Part shown: positions 22,576 to 33,800 of the stretch, one piece after another
Layout of the letters: every line of letters starts with the position of its first letter
Position numbering within the stretch: position 1 is the stretch's first letter
NCBI GenBank assembly: GCA_964019425.1
Contig: OZ025782.1
Coordinates: 744,001 to 808,000, forward strand
Direction: 5' to 3'
DNA length: 64,000 nt
DNA from: Flectonema sp. DT1601
Lineage: Eukaryota > Euglenozoa > Diplonemea > Diplonemida > Diplonemidae
Notes under the pieces: model-generated
Told to the model about the DNA's origin: nothing
The model's database searches: none
What the model saw: the letters and a program-made list of their open reading frames with translations, nothing else
Position numbers and translations under genes: made by a program

Positions 22576-25500
22576 ATGACCGACACTCGCGTTGCTTTCA
22601 GCGTCGCTGCCGAGTGGAGTGGTCGTAAATTTAAAATAATGCTTGAAGAGAAAGACATCAACGGTATGAAGGCTGAGAAGATAATAAAAACACTTTCTAA
22701 GTTTACGAACCTTCCAAGTGACGAATTCGATATTAGAACACAACAAGGATTAGTATTAGTACCTGGAATGAAAGGTTTTGATTTCGGTCTACGAGCGAAT
22801 ATGGTTCTGTTAATGTACAAGAAAACTCCTCCTCCTGCAGCACCTATTCAACCACAAGTAACAAATGCTGGTAGACTGACTCCTCCACCTCCAACTGTTG
22901 TTGCAGAAGCTACACTTCCATCACAAGTGTCTGTACCTCCGCCGAGTGTTAGTGAAATGCGATCGTTGTCAGCATCTCATGTTATTCAACCGCCGCTATC
23001 TTCACTCAGTCATGATAGAGTTCCTTCTTTAGGAATAGGAGTGCCAGTAATTAACAATTCAATAAGTGCTGCGAGTAACATTAGTGCTTCTGCTGGTCTG
23101 TTAGCAGCCGGAGGCATCTCGAGTGGAGTCGCTGGCATCTCGCAGGTGGTTTCGATGCCTCTTCCACAACCAACAACACCAATAACACAGTATTCAATAC
23201 CTCAACAACCATCTCGACCACCACCACCACAACAACAACAACAACAACAACAGTCTCAGTCAGGTAGAGACTCACGTGAGATCTCTCCGATGAGATCTAA
23301 TTCTAAGTCTCCTACTCCTCTCCGTCTTGGGCTAAATCAAGAGCAGGTCATACTGCAGGAACGCTTAATAGCTGAGGCACAAACTAAAGCACCAGTACCT
23401 TCCATTCATGATGTTCTTGGACAGAGTGCTCACAATATATCAGCACTTCCATCAGTTCTTCATACTCCGAAGGGGGCATCTCCGTCTCTCGAGAGCATCA
23501 GTCGTGTCGGACGAAGTGCAAGTAGACAACCTTCTACTAGCAGGCAGCCTTCTGCCAGCAGGCAACCTTCTGCGAGTCCATTACATTTAACAGGACCAGC
23601 GACCCCAGCACTACTAGAGGCGAAGATAAAGGAACTTAGGGCTGAGAATGAAGCACTGCGGGTGGAGAATAAGGCCGCCATGCAGATGCAGATTCGGCGG
23701 AGGAGTCGTTCAAGTAGTCCAGGATGGGCACACCAACACGGTGGGGAAAGCATAAGCAGAAGTATGGGAGGGGAATCAGAAATGAGAACGTTGTTGAGGA
23801 AGTGCAACGAGTTGGCAACCGCACGACACCAACTGGAAAATGATCTCGAAAGTATGAAACAAGAGTGGAGTGATGAACGAAGACAGCGAATGACAGAATG
23901 GGAAGCAGATCACTTGGAATGGACAAAAAGACAACACAACCTCGTCATGGGGTGGGAACACGATAAGAAGTTACTCCTCGGACCAACTTTATCAAAGGAA
24001 GACATCATTCGAATTCATTCAAAGTGGGAATGTATCGACCAAAAGTGGGAAGAAGAACGCACGGCACTTCAAAACAACCTCAACTACCTAACCCAACGTC
24101 GCGATGAAGAAGAGCGCAACCGACTTACAGAACAAGAAGCGTTACTACAACAGCTGACAGACAAGAGGAATGAACTTTTAGTCGGAACGAGGGGGTTAAA
24201 AACTGAACTGGCTAAGTCGCGTCATTCAACTGAAGAAAACAAGAAAAATGTTGTCGCAGCCACTAAACACCTCGACTCACTACAACAAGAGATGTGTTCT
24301 GCTGGTCTAACGGCTGAAGTAGCGAAGGGATTAATACAACAAAGTACTGAGAAGGCTATGCATTTAGAAATGGCAGCAACTCTACGAGCGGAGAACCAAC
24401 AACTAACTCGTCAGCTAGAACGTGAGACTCACACAAGAAAACATCTTCACAATACTTTAGAAGATATGAAAGGATCAATAAGAGCAATTATTAGAATGAG
24501 ACCACTCTTATCACATGAACAACATGGTGTTAATGATGAATATGGTGAACATGGTTATACCACTATAACTGATTCTTCTGTTGTAACTGTTTCAACTCCA
24601 ACAACTGGTGTTAAAGAATATTCTTTTTATAAAGCTTTAGGACCTGAAATACAACAACAAGAAGTATTCGCAGAAGTGAGACCTCTTCTCCAATCAACAC
24701 TTGATGGTTACAATGTATCAGTAATGGCTTATGGTCAGACTGGTTCTGGTAAAACTTTTACAATTATGGGAGGACAGACACCACAAACAAGAGGAGTTCT
24801 CCCGAGAACTATTCAGGAATTATTTAGACTGCTATCAACACTTGATGGTACTGCAGAGTTAAGATGTTCAATGGTAGAGTTATACCTCGATACTCCTCGT
24901 GATCTTCTTGACCCTGATCAAAAGAAATGTGAACTTCACCAACTACCCAGCGGTCTGAAAGTATCTGCATCAGAGCACACGGTAACATCAGCTAATGAAG
25001 CTCTCGGTTTACTAAAAAGAGGAGGTTCTCACAGACAAGTTCACAGTACCTTAGTTAACCCTCAGTCTTCAAGATCTCATGCTGTCTTTACTTTAGAAAT
25101 GAAAATAAAGACTGGAAATGTATGTATTTTTCTATTGTACCTACTTTTTTACTTGTGTAGTAATTGTAACCGAAAAAACTAATATAAAAACAGTCGATGA
25201 CTACTTCGAAGTTATCATTTGTTGACTTAGCCGGAAGTGAGAGAGTTAAGATTTCACACTCAAGAGGGGATCGTCTGAAGGAAGCTCAAACAATTAATAA
25301 ATCACTTTCAGCTTTGGGTGATGTCGTTGCTGCTCTGTCGCAATCATCGAAACCAAATCAGACAACAAGACCATTCATACCTTACAGAAATTCAAAGATA
25401 ACAATGATACTACAGGAAGCTCTTGGTGGTAATTCTAAGACAGTTCTATTTGCTTGTATCTGTCCTGGAGTTCCTGGCTCTTCCACAAACATTTCAGAAA

Positions 25501-25735
25501 CAGTTTCTACTTTAGTGTTTGCTTCTCGGATTAAACATGTTAGAAATCCTTTTGTAAGAAGCATCACAAAGATTCAGGTTTGTTGTTTTTTTATTTTTTT
25601 ATTTTCTACACGACTGTCTTAGTTTGATTATTGGATGAAAAATAATTACAAAAAAAAAATCAGAATCAAGCTCTCCCCGAATCAGAGCTCGATAAAGAGG
25701 CAGAACAGTTAGCACCACAAGCAAGACTCTACTAA
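22576..25735 (+). CDS. Kinesin with C-terminal motor (kinesin-14-like)
   Basis: Three exons, 22576-25119, 25194-25577 and 25664-25735, join in phase 0 to 999 aa; introns are GT-AG (74 and 86 nt). Residues 1-88 form a small alpha/beta domain, perhaps ubiquitin-like. Residues 90-370 are Pro/Ser/Gln-rich with a short poly-Q tract. Residues 375-630 are coiled coil. The motor begins GSIRAIIRMRP (633) and has P-loop GQTGSGKT (720-727), switch I NPQSSRSH and switch II DLAGSE (859-864). The motor at the C-terminus after a coiled coil is the kinesin-14 layout, usually minus-end directed. The second intron's splice adds a tail ending APQARLY. The start is the first ATG after a CTCAG acceptor. Confidence 0.9.
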
Positions 25736-26380
25736 ATAACACGATGTGACATACTACTTGTGAAGTATTTACAGGCATCTCTCATGAAAATAGAGTTTCT
25801 TTTCCCCTTTTTTTTCTTTTTCACGTTTTTATACCTCCACATTTTATTATTTAAATTACCATAGCAAGACGATAGATATATTTTTGTGTGATAGAAATGA
25901 ATGCTTACTCAAGAAGTAGTTCGCAACTATTTGCATACCACCCACTGTTGGTTTATTGAAAATAGTGACTCAGTCTCAGTAGTAGATGTAAGACTCTCTA
26001 AGTCTGATATAATACGACGAAGTTTGTATTTTTTACTAAATCAAACAATTAGCACTCCAGCCGTTAGTTTAATAGGAATCAACTAACTAACCTCCTCTGT
26101 ATAAATTTCTGTAACTCTCTTGTTAGTAGTCTTTCCCTAGCTGCATTGCTTATTGTTGGATGAAATCTTCTTGAGAGAAATTTTATAGAAATTAAAAAAT
26201 AACAAAAAAAAAAAAAAAGAAAGGTAGAACAAAACAACGGAGTTTAGATTTTATTATATAAAGCCACAGTAGATTGCGGCCTAGAAATATTTACTGAATG
26301 AAATTGTTATTTTGTGTCAGCGTTTTTTTTTAAATTGTTATTTTCTAGTTGCTCGACACACCGCTCAAATACTAACCAAC
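25736..26380. other. Intergenic spacer before the 79-aa gene array
   Basis: This 645-nt spacer is AT-rich, with an A run near 26204-26218. The first array copy has the acceptor TTTTCTAG (AG at 26347-26348), 32 nt before its ATG. No other gene is recognised. Confidence 0.55.
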
Positions 26381-26620
26381 ATGTCGTCTGTTAACTACCC
26401 AGTCAATTACGGAGCAGGTCTTACTGCGTTGGATGCAACGAAGGCACAGGCGATGGATGCCGCCAACAGGGCTGGTGCTGCTGCTATTGATCGCGCTGAG
26501 TACGAGTCGACTGCTTACAACACGACAGCACATGCGAGAGCGATGAACATCGACAGAGAGAGACTCGCTGACGTGAGAGGAGCTCCTTCATACCCAGTGA
26601 GCTACCACTACTGCACATGA
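26381..26620 (+). CDS. 79-aa Ala-rich protein, tandem copy 1
   Basis: The 240-nt frame begins MSSVNYPVNYGAG and ends PSYPVSYHYCT. An alanine-rich, charged helical core (about residues 14-66) is bracketed by matching YPV(N/S)Y motifs. No family is recognised. There is no signal peptide or membrane span, so it is probably cytosolic or cytoskeletal. The base composition is clearly more GC-rich than the flanks, as in highly expressed genes. The acceptor AG at 26347-26348 precedes the ATG by 32 nt. The coding sequence is identical to copy 3. Confidence 0.85.
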   Translation: MSSVNYPVNYGAGLTALDATKAQAMDAANRAGAAAIDRAEYESTAYNTTAHARAMNIDRERLADVRGAPSYPVSYHYCT

Positions 26621-26868
26621 GTAATGCCGTCAATACTACTCGTTGTGATGACTGCAATGAAGATGTACTTCACACCTGATAGACCGACTTTGAACTCTAA
26701 AAAACAACGAACTCAAATATAAAGTTCAGTCTGTTGGTAGTATTGTTGTGGCCTCCCCTTCCTCACTTGTACTGTGTATTCTGTAATTATTATTCTGATG
26801 GGTTTTCTCAGTACACTTTAAAATTATTTTACAGTTTCACTGCTCACTACTCACTCACTCTCATAACA

Positions 26869-27108
26869 ATGTCGTCTGTTAACTACCCAGTCAACTACGG
26901 AGCAGGTCTTACTGCGTTGGATGCAACGAAGGCACAGGCGATGGATGCCGCCAACAGGGCTGGTGCTGCTGCTATTGATCGTGCTGAGTACGAGTCGACT
27001 GCTTACAACACGACAGCACATGCGAGAGCGATGAACATCGACAGAGAGAGACTCGCTGACGTGAGAGGAGCCCCTTCATACCCAGTGAGCTACCACTACT
27101 GCACATGA
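26869..27108 (+). CDS. 79-aa Ala-rich protein, tandem copy 2
   Basis: It encodes the same 79 residues as copies 1 and 3, with three synonymous changes: AAT to AAC in the YPVNY motif, CGC to CGT, and GCT to GCC. Its own acceptor TTTTACAG (AG at 26833-26834) lies 34 nt upstream, so each copy should yield a separate trans-spliced mRNA. A longer in-frame extension upstream to 26734 passes through the acceptor and is not expected in the mRNA. Confidence 0.85.
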   Translation: MSSVNYPVNYGAGLTALDATKAQAMDAANRAGAAAIDRAEYESTAYNTTAHARAMNIDRERLADVRGAPSYPVSYHYCT

Positions 27109-27371
27109 GTGATGCCGTTTCCTTGGATGCTGCAGTCAAGCGGGAGGTTTTCATGTGAAACTCTCCATAATCTAGTTGTGCAATATGCTCGAATGAAACT
27201 TAGCAGCAGCTTATCTTCACAGAGCACACGTATCGTTGTAAGATAGTATTTACCTGTCGTCTTCCCTATTTAATGTATTGTACTACTTGTGTTCAAATAA
27301 TCTTTAGGTTTTAGGCGGAGTTGATTATTATTATTTACTCGCAGTTTTACTACTCACTCACTCTCATAACA

Positions 27372-27611
27372 ATGTCGTCTGTTAACTACCCAGTCAATTA
27401 CGGAGCAGGTCTTACTGCGTTGGATGCAACGAAGGCACAGGCGATGGATGCCGCCAACAGGGCTGGTGCTGCTGCTATTGATCGCGCTGAGTACGAGTCG
27501 ACTGCTTACAACACGACAGCACATGCGAGAGCGATGAACATCGACAGAGAGAGACTCGCTGACGTGAGAGGAGCTCCTTCATACCCAGTGAGCTACCACT
27601 ACTGCACATGA
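27372..27611 (+). CDS. 79-aa Ala-rich protein, tandem copy 3
   Basis: The DNA is identical to copy 1 over all 240 nt. The acceptor TTACTCGCAG (AG at 27343-27344) is 27 nt upstream, and the leader shares about 24 nt with copy 2. The next gene downstream is the CEP290 homologue. A function in the flagellar or cytoskeletal context is possible, but only from location. Confidence 0.85.
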   Translation: MSSVNYPVNYGAGLTALDATKAQAMDAANRAGAAAIDRAEYESTAYNTTAHARAMNIDRERLADVRGAPSYPVSYHYCT

Positions 27612-27848
27612 GTGATGTACTCATCGTAATGAATGCCATAGGTCCGCTAAGACTATAGCTCGACTGTTTTAGTTATTGTATTATTCTATTATCGTTCTCT
27701 TACCTTTCAATTCCCCTCTCAACTTGTTGTTGACTTGTAACTCATGTTTAATTATTATTCTTACTGTAGTTATTTTAATTGTGTCAAACTCACACAAGAT
27801 TCTAATTTCCCCCATCAGGTGTCTTCTTGAAAGGCGGGCTTCTCCAAC

Positions 27849-30800
27849 ATGGCGGAGCCTCCAATACCAGTACTGACTGCTCATAAAACAACAGCACCTC
27901 CATTTGATATCGCGTCTCGTATTAATATAGAAGATATTTATGATAACCCAGAGTTGATCGGAGATGTTATCGATGAGGACTTTGTTTCTAATCTCAAGTT
28001 GGCGAAGTTTACTCCGGAAATCGTAACAAAAACAGATCCTGATAAAGTCTGTCGAATGCTACAAGTCTTTCAACTGATGTTTGAATGCGTTGAGTCTGAT
28101 CAAAATTGGTACATGGACACTCTGAAGAATGAAGCAAGTGGTCACCGTCGCGTTACAGAAGACACACAAGTCCTTCAAGCTCTTAATGATGACCTTCAGG
28201 TTCGATTACAAGAGAGAAGTGACAGGATTGCTGAACTACAAAGAGAATTAGATAAGAAAAAAGATCTGCAAAAGAACTTTGAAGTATGCAGTCAGAGAGT
28301 TTTTCAACTCCAAGCAGACCTTGAACGACACAAGTCACAAAACGAAGAATACAGAAAGTCAGTAGAACAAAAGCTTAAGAGAGCTGCAGAAGTTGAAGCT
28401 CGTACTCGTAAAGATACCCGCGAAGGTGAGCGTGATGTCCGTGCACTCCAACAGATGATTCAGCAAACTGAAGATGAACTTAGAAAATCTGATCGACTTC
28501 TTCGATCTTCAAAAGCATCAGAACAAACTTTATTATTCAGATTAGAAGAAATGGAGAATAAAGAACGAGCTCTTCGTGTGATGCTCGATGACTTGAACGA
28601 CTCTAATGAGAACCTTCGCTTTCGACTCGAAGAAAAGGAAGACCAGTGTCTGTCACTTGAAAAACACGCTGTTGAAGATCTTCAAGCCATCCGCGATAAG
28701 ACATCAAAGTCAGCTGTTGATAATGAACGAGTCACTCATAAACACAAACAAGAATTACAACAAATCACAGCTTCGTTAGCACTTCAAAAGGAAGAGAATT
28801 TCAATTTACAAAAGAAAGTATCCGAAACTCATCAAATAATGGACGACATGGCTGAGAAGGCTGCTTCTAAAGACACGGAGTGTAAACATCTTCGTCATCA
28901 GTTAGACAAACTTGAAAAGGTTCGTGTCAGTCAGCAATCATTTCCTCTTCCATTAACAACTCCAGACTTATCAGGTATAAAGGGAAGTTCTGAAGAGTTT
29001 TATCAACTAGCTGAGTTACTAAAACAAAGAACCAGAGACCTAGCACTCGAACAGGCTCGAAGACAAGACGACGAACGAGAAAGGAATCGACTTGATCGTG
29101 ATGTTGTTGAACTTCGAAAGCAACTTGACATCTATGAGCGTTCAGGAGTTGAAGGTGCAGTCGCAGAAAAACGTGCTCGGATTGCAGAAATGCAACAATG
29201 CTTAGACGAGCGAGACAATGCTCTTATTGAAATGAGAGACAAACTAAACCAGGCAGATGAAGATCTCGATAATCTGTTGGAATTCACAGAAGCATTAAAA
29301 CAACTCGCACTCGAGTGTGGACTAACAAGGGAACAGATTATGAGTTTATCAACAATGAAGGTCCCACACACAGAGAGAAAGTCAACAGAAGTTGAAGAAC
29401 TACGAGAGAAACTCTACGTCAGAGACAGAGAGATTGAAATATTAGAACGAGAGAGGCTTCACTGGAAGAAACAAGTCCGACTACAAGCTCTACCTAGATT
29501 CGAACAGGCTCAGAAGATGGGAATCACACCTGAGCAATTATCAATGCTTGCTGATATTAGAGATAGAATGAGGGAATCGGATTCTACTGATATTCAAGCT
29601 CTTGTTGGTGAAGGAGAGGATTATAATCTCATAGTCGGAACTTCCCGCGCTGCTTTAGAGCGCCAGAATAAGTCTCTCTCTGATAAGGTTACCTCTCTCA
29701 GGGCTGAACTCGCCAAATTCGAGGGAAAATATGAAGTTCTTAAAGAACACTACCACAGACTACATCTCAATCAGGATAAGTTTCAACAGCAGATTAATAT
29801 TTCAAAAGATCCAGCAGGAAGTATTTGGCACACGAGTGGCATGTTGACGGACAAGAAGAGTTCCTCTGCATCCGGAAACACAAGTGAAAGTGGTGATGAG
29901 AATAGTAAAGAAAAGAAGAAGAAAACATCAATTGCACCAGACAGTAGTCCAATGTTTCCTCCACTTCCACAGAATCTGATGCAGCAATTAGCAAACGCGC
30001 AGCTAAATGACGGTCGAGTTCAACAGATGTTGGGAGACTACAATAAAACAAATACTGTTTTGGGTGAACTTCGTAAGGAACTTCAACGAACAAACGACTC
30101 CCTTGAGAATGCTGAACGACGTGCTAAAGGATACCTCGAAGAGAGAGATGCATTCAGACGAACACTCGCTTACAGAGATGGGTTCAAACAAAAGACACCA
30201 ACAGAATCAGATCAAATGCTACCCGCAACTAGTGAACCAGAAAAGTCTGAACCTCAAGCTGAAGGTCACAATGAACTTTGGGATACTGATCCTGAGCAGG
30301 CAGCAGCACTTTCTCCAAAAGCTGCTGCAACTGAAATTGAAGCAGCTCTTCATCAGGAGATCGCAAATAAAGAAAATGCTCTTCGTACTCTGATGGTCGC
30401 ATACGATAAGAAGGAATCTGATATCGTTGAAGGTGAGAAGATAAAGAATGAAGCAATAGATCGAATGGCTGATATGAAAGACAAGTTTGAGAATGAACAG
30501 TTTGAAGGAGTTCGTTTAAAAGCTGACTTAGAATATCTGAGAGAATGCCTATCCGATACAGAATCACTACTACAAGAAGAAAGAACTAAACTTGAAGAGC
30601 ATCAGGAATACATTGCAGGCTTACAAGGGAAATCTGATGACCCCACACTCAGAGAAGCCGGCACTGAAGTAATGAGAAAGGTAACTGCTCTTCGTGTAAA
30701 CGAAATCAGACTAATAAAACGTTACAAAATGTCAATGGCTGAGTCTGACACTTCTCGTGAACGACTCCGAGAGAGTGAAAAATCCCTCATAGCACTTCAA

Positions 30801-33800
30801 AAGGAAACAGGCGAACAGATTGCTTCCTTATTAGGACAACTAAAGGAATCAGAAGGCGTCCAGAAAGTACTCCACGACCGATTAGAGTTTACTGAGAAGA
30901 CTCGGAACTTTGAATCTTTAAGAATTCAGTTGGGAACTGCTAAACAGGAACTTCAAACTTATCTTTCAATTGAGAGGGATGACAATAATGCGAAGCATCA
31001 ATACGCGGAGCTAAAAAAAGAGGCCGAGGCCTTGAAACGTGATATCGGGGAAATCACAATTGAGCGAACCAGCGTCAAGGAAGAACTGCAACGAACAAAA
31101 AGACTCCTTGAGCAAGGAGCAACAGATGGAAATAGTTTAAGAGAAAGAGAAAAGATTGTAGAACTCGATATGGAGGTCAAGACTGCCAACCAAAAAGTTG
31201 ACTTGAACAGGAATCGAGCTCAAGCGGCTGTTCGAGAAGCTGGTGTTTTAGAAAGTGAGAAATTAGAGATGTCGGGGGAGATTGTATCCCTTCGACAGAA
31301 GCAAGCCAAGCTACTGAGTGAACTACGAGAAGCACAAGAATCTCTTCAGGACAGTGTCGCCTTGTCAGAAATGCAACAGCTTCAATCAAAAATAAACGAT
31401 CTCGAAACAGTTAAAAACAAAGCCGAAGCCAGATCAATTCGCGCAATTGAAACCAGCCAAGCAACAGTAGAATACAGCCTCACAATAGAACAAGTTCACA
31501 ATCAATATAAAGAAGAACTTGAAACACTACGTCGTGTTATTGCTGGACTCGAACCTGCGAATGACGAGGGATACGTTCTTGGTGAAATGCAGTATCGCAC
31601 ATTTCAACAACAAATTCAAAATATTGCTTTAAAGAAAGAGAAAGAACAAGCCGAACTCTCTCTAGTTTCTAAGAAGGCTCGCACACAAGCTATTCATGTG
31701 CAGAACACTCAACTTCTAAACGAACTTGCGAAGGTTTACGATGAATACATTCAAAAGAGTCATGAGCTCCACCAATCAAACGTGACTCTAAAAGGAGAAC
31801 TAGACGGCAGGCTATCCCCTGAAGATTCTTCTAAACTTAATAAACAATTAGAAACAGAACGTCGTAACGTTGAAGACTCAAACAAGTCTCTTAGGGATGC
31901 GAAAAAAAAAATCAGCGAGTTGGAATTCCGCGAAGACGAATCACAAAAGATTCAAGACGCTATTCGATTACTGGATACGAGAGATATGTCAAAAATAGAA
32001 ATTGAATACAAGAAAACTGTTCAAGACTTATCAGCGACGAAATTGCAATCTCTGAAAACGGAATGGCAGGGAAGAGAACTATCAGAGGAAGTAGTCATGT
32101 TGAGAAAACTAAAAACAGCTTCTCAAGAACAAATGGAATTCCTTCAAAAAGAAACCGTCGAACTACAACAACAACGAGATGCTTCTAATAACGAGTTCAC
32201 TCGTAAAGTTGAAGAACTTTATCAAAAGTTAAAAGAGTCTAAAGTTAGAGAAGCAGCAACTATGAAACAAAGCATCCGAGACAGAGAATCAAACAATAGT
32301 TCCATAATGGCACCACAAGTTAAAGATAATGAAGAACACATATCTATTCTTAATAATAAAATAAAAGAAATGAGATCTTCTGAAACAGCTCAAAACAACA
32401 ACAATTCAGAATTGAGGAATAAAGTTGGGAAACTGACAGCTGACATTCACAATTTAAAGTCTGATTTAGAAAAGAGAAATGTCATCAACGCTGCGCTACA
32501 AAAGGAAGTAATGGATGAGCGTTTGAAGTCTCGGCAGACGGTTGACAGAATACGTGAAGTTGAAACTTCTCGCGGAGAAGCACTACAAGAAGTTGCCAGA
32601 CGTAACACAGCTACCTTACAGGAGCTTCTTCGCAAGAAAGACGACGCCTTGAAACGCGTCACTGATCAACTTAACAACGATCGCCAAGTCTACGCTGCTG
32701 AAAAGCAAATTTCAAATATAAAAATATCCGACCTTCACAAACAGCTTCACAAAGAAAACAGCGACACCATTCGGAAATTTAGCGACAGACTGAATAGTAT
32801 TTCTTCAGCACCACCAATGAGAGCAGAAGATAATGAACCTGTTCCTGGATCCTTAATTGATATTAAAATGGCACAAATGACTGCTGAGTTATCTCGCCAA
32901 CAGGGAAAACTCGACTTAGCAGAAGCAGAGATAAGAAAACTCACCCGAGAGCTAAGTGAACGAGACCTGGCTGATAAAACAAAAGAACAGGTTGTGATCA
33001 CATCCCCTGAGAAACAAATAGGAGCGCAGTGGAGTGTTGATGAAGTACAAAAACTTCAGCAGCAAATCCAAACATTGACGGAACAATTACAAAAGGAACG
33101 CGACATGCACCGCGAGAAGGAACTTGAACAGTCTGCTATTGACGAAGCAGAAAAGTATCAAAAAGTAAATCAATCTGATCAAATACAACAAACTGAATTA
33201 TTTCAAGCAACTATTGTGAAAGCAAAGAAGAAAGGTGTTCGCGTGTTATGTACTCGTGAAATAACATTTCGCAGTGGTAAGAAACTTCAAGTTGGTGACG
33301 CTGGTGTCATATCTCGAGAGGTGTCAGATGAAGACTCGTCTAAAATGGAAATAATTTGGGATAACGGAATTGTATTCGATGCCACTGATGCCGACATTGA
33401 AGTAGCACCACAACCAGCTTTCACCGTTCATAGTGAGACACCAATTGATACAATTAATTTAATTATACTTGAGAGAGAAACTCTTATCCGACAACAAGCT
33501 CTTCAGATTGACGACTTCGAACGCCAACTTCTAAAGTGTTCCAGAGATCGTTCAGAAGCCGTTGACTCCGAACGCCTCGCTCACAAGAAAAGACGGGAAG
33601 CTGAAGAGATCAACGAACGCCTCCAACTAGAACTTGGCGACAAGGCATCTGCGGCTCTGCAATCTCAAATAACAAAATTGGAAGGCCATGTTCGAAATTT
33701 AGAAGCCGACAAAAAAAGTCTTGAAGGCGAGGTTCGAACTACACATGAAGCACTAAAGTCAACAAAATCAGAGCTGGCAATTCGCTACAAAATAGAATCC

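Larger units (their letters stand above)
26381..27611 (+). repeat. Tandem array of three 240-nt genes
   Basis: Three complete copies (26381-26620, 26869-27108, 27372-27611) are separated by 248 and 263 nt. All encode the same 79 residues. Copies 1 and 3 are identical in DNA; copy 2 differs at three synonymous sites. The spacers are unrelated except for about 24 nt before the ATG shared by copies 2 and 3 and a few bases after the stops. This points to gene conversion or strong purifying selection limited to the coding unit. Confidence 0.95.
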
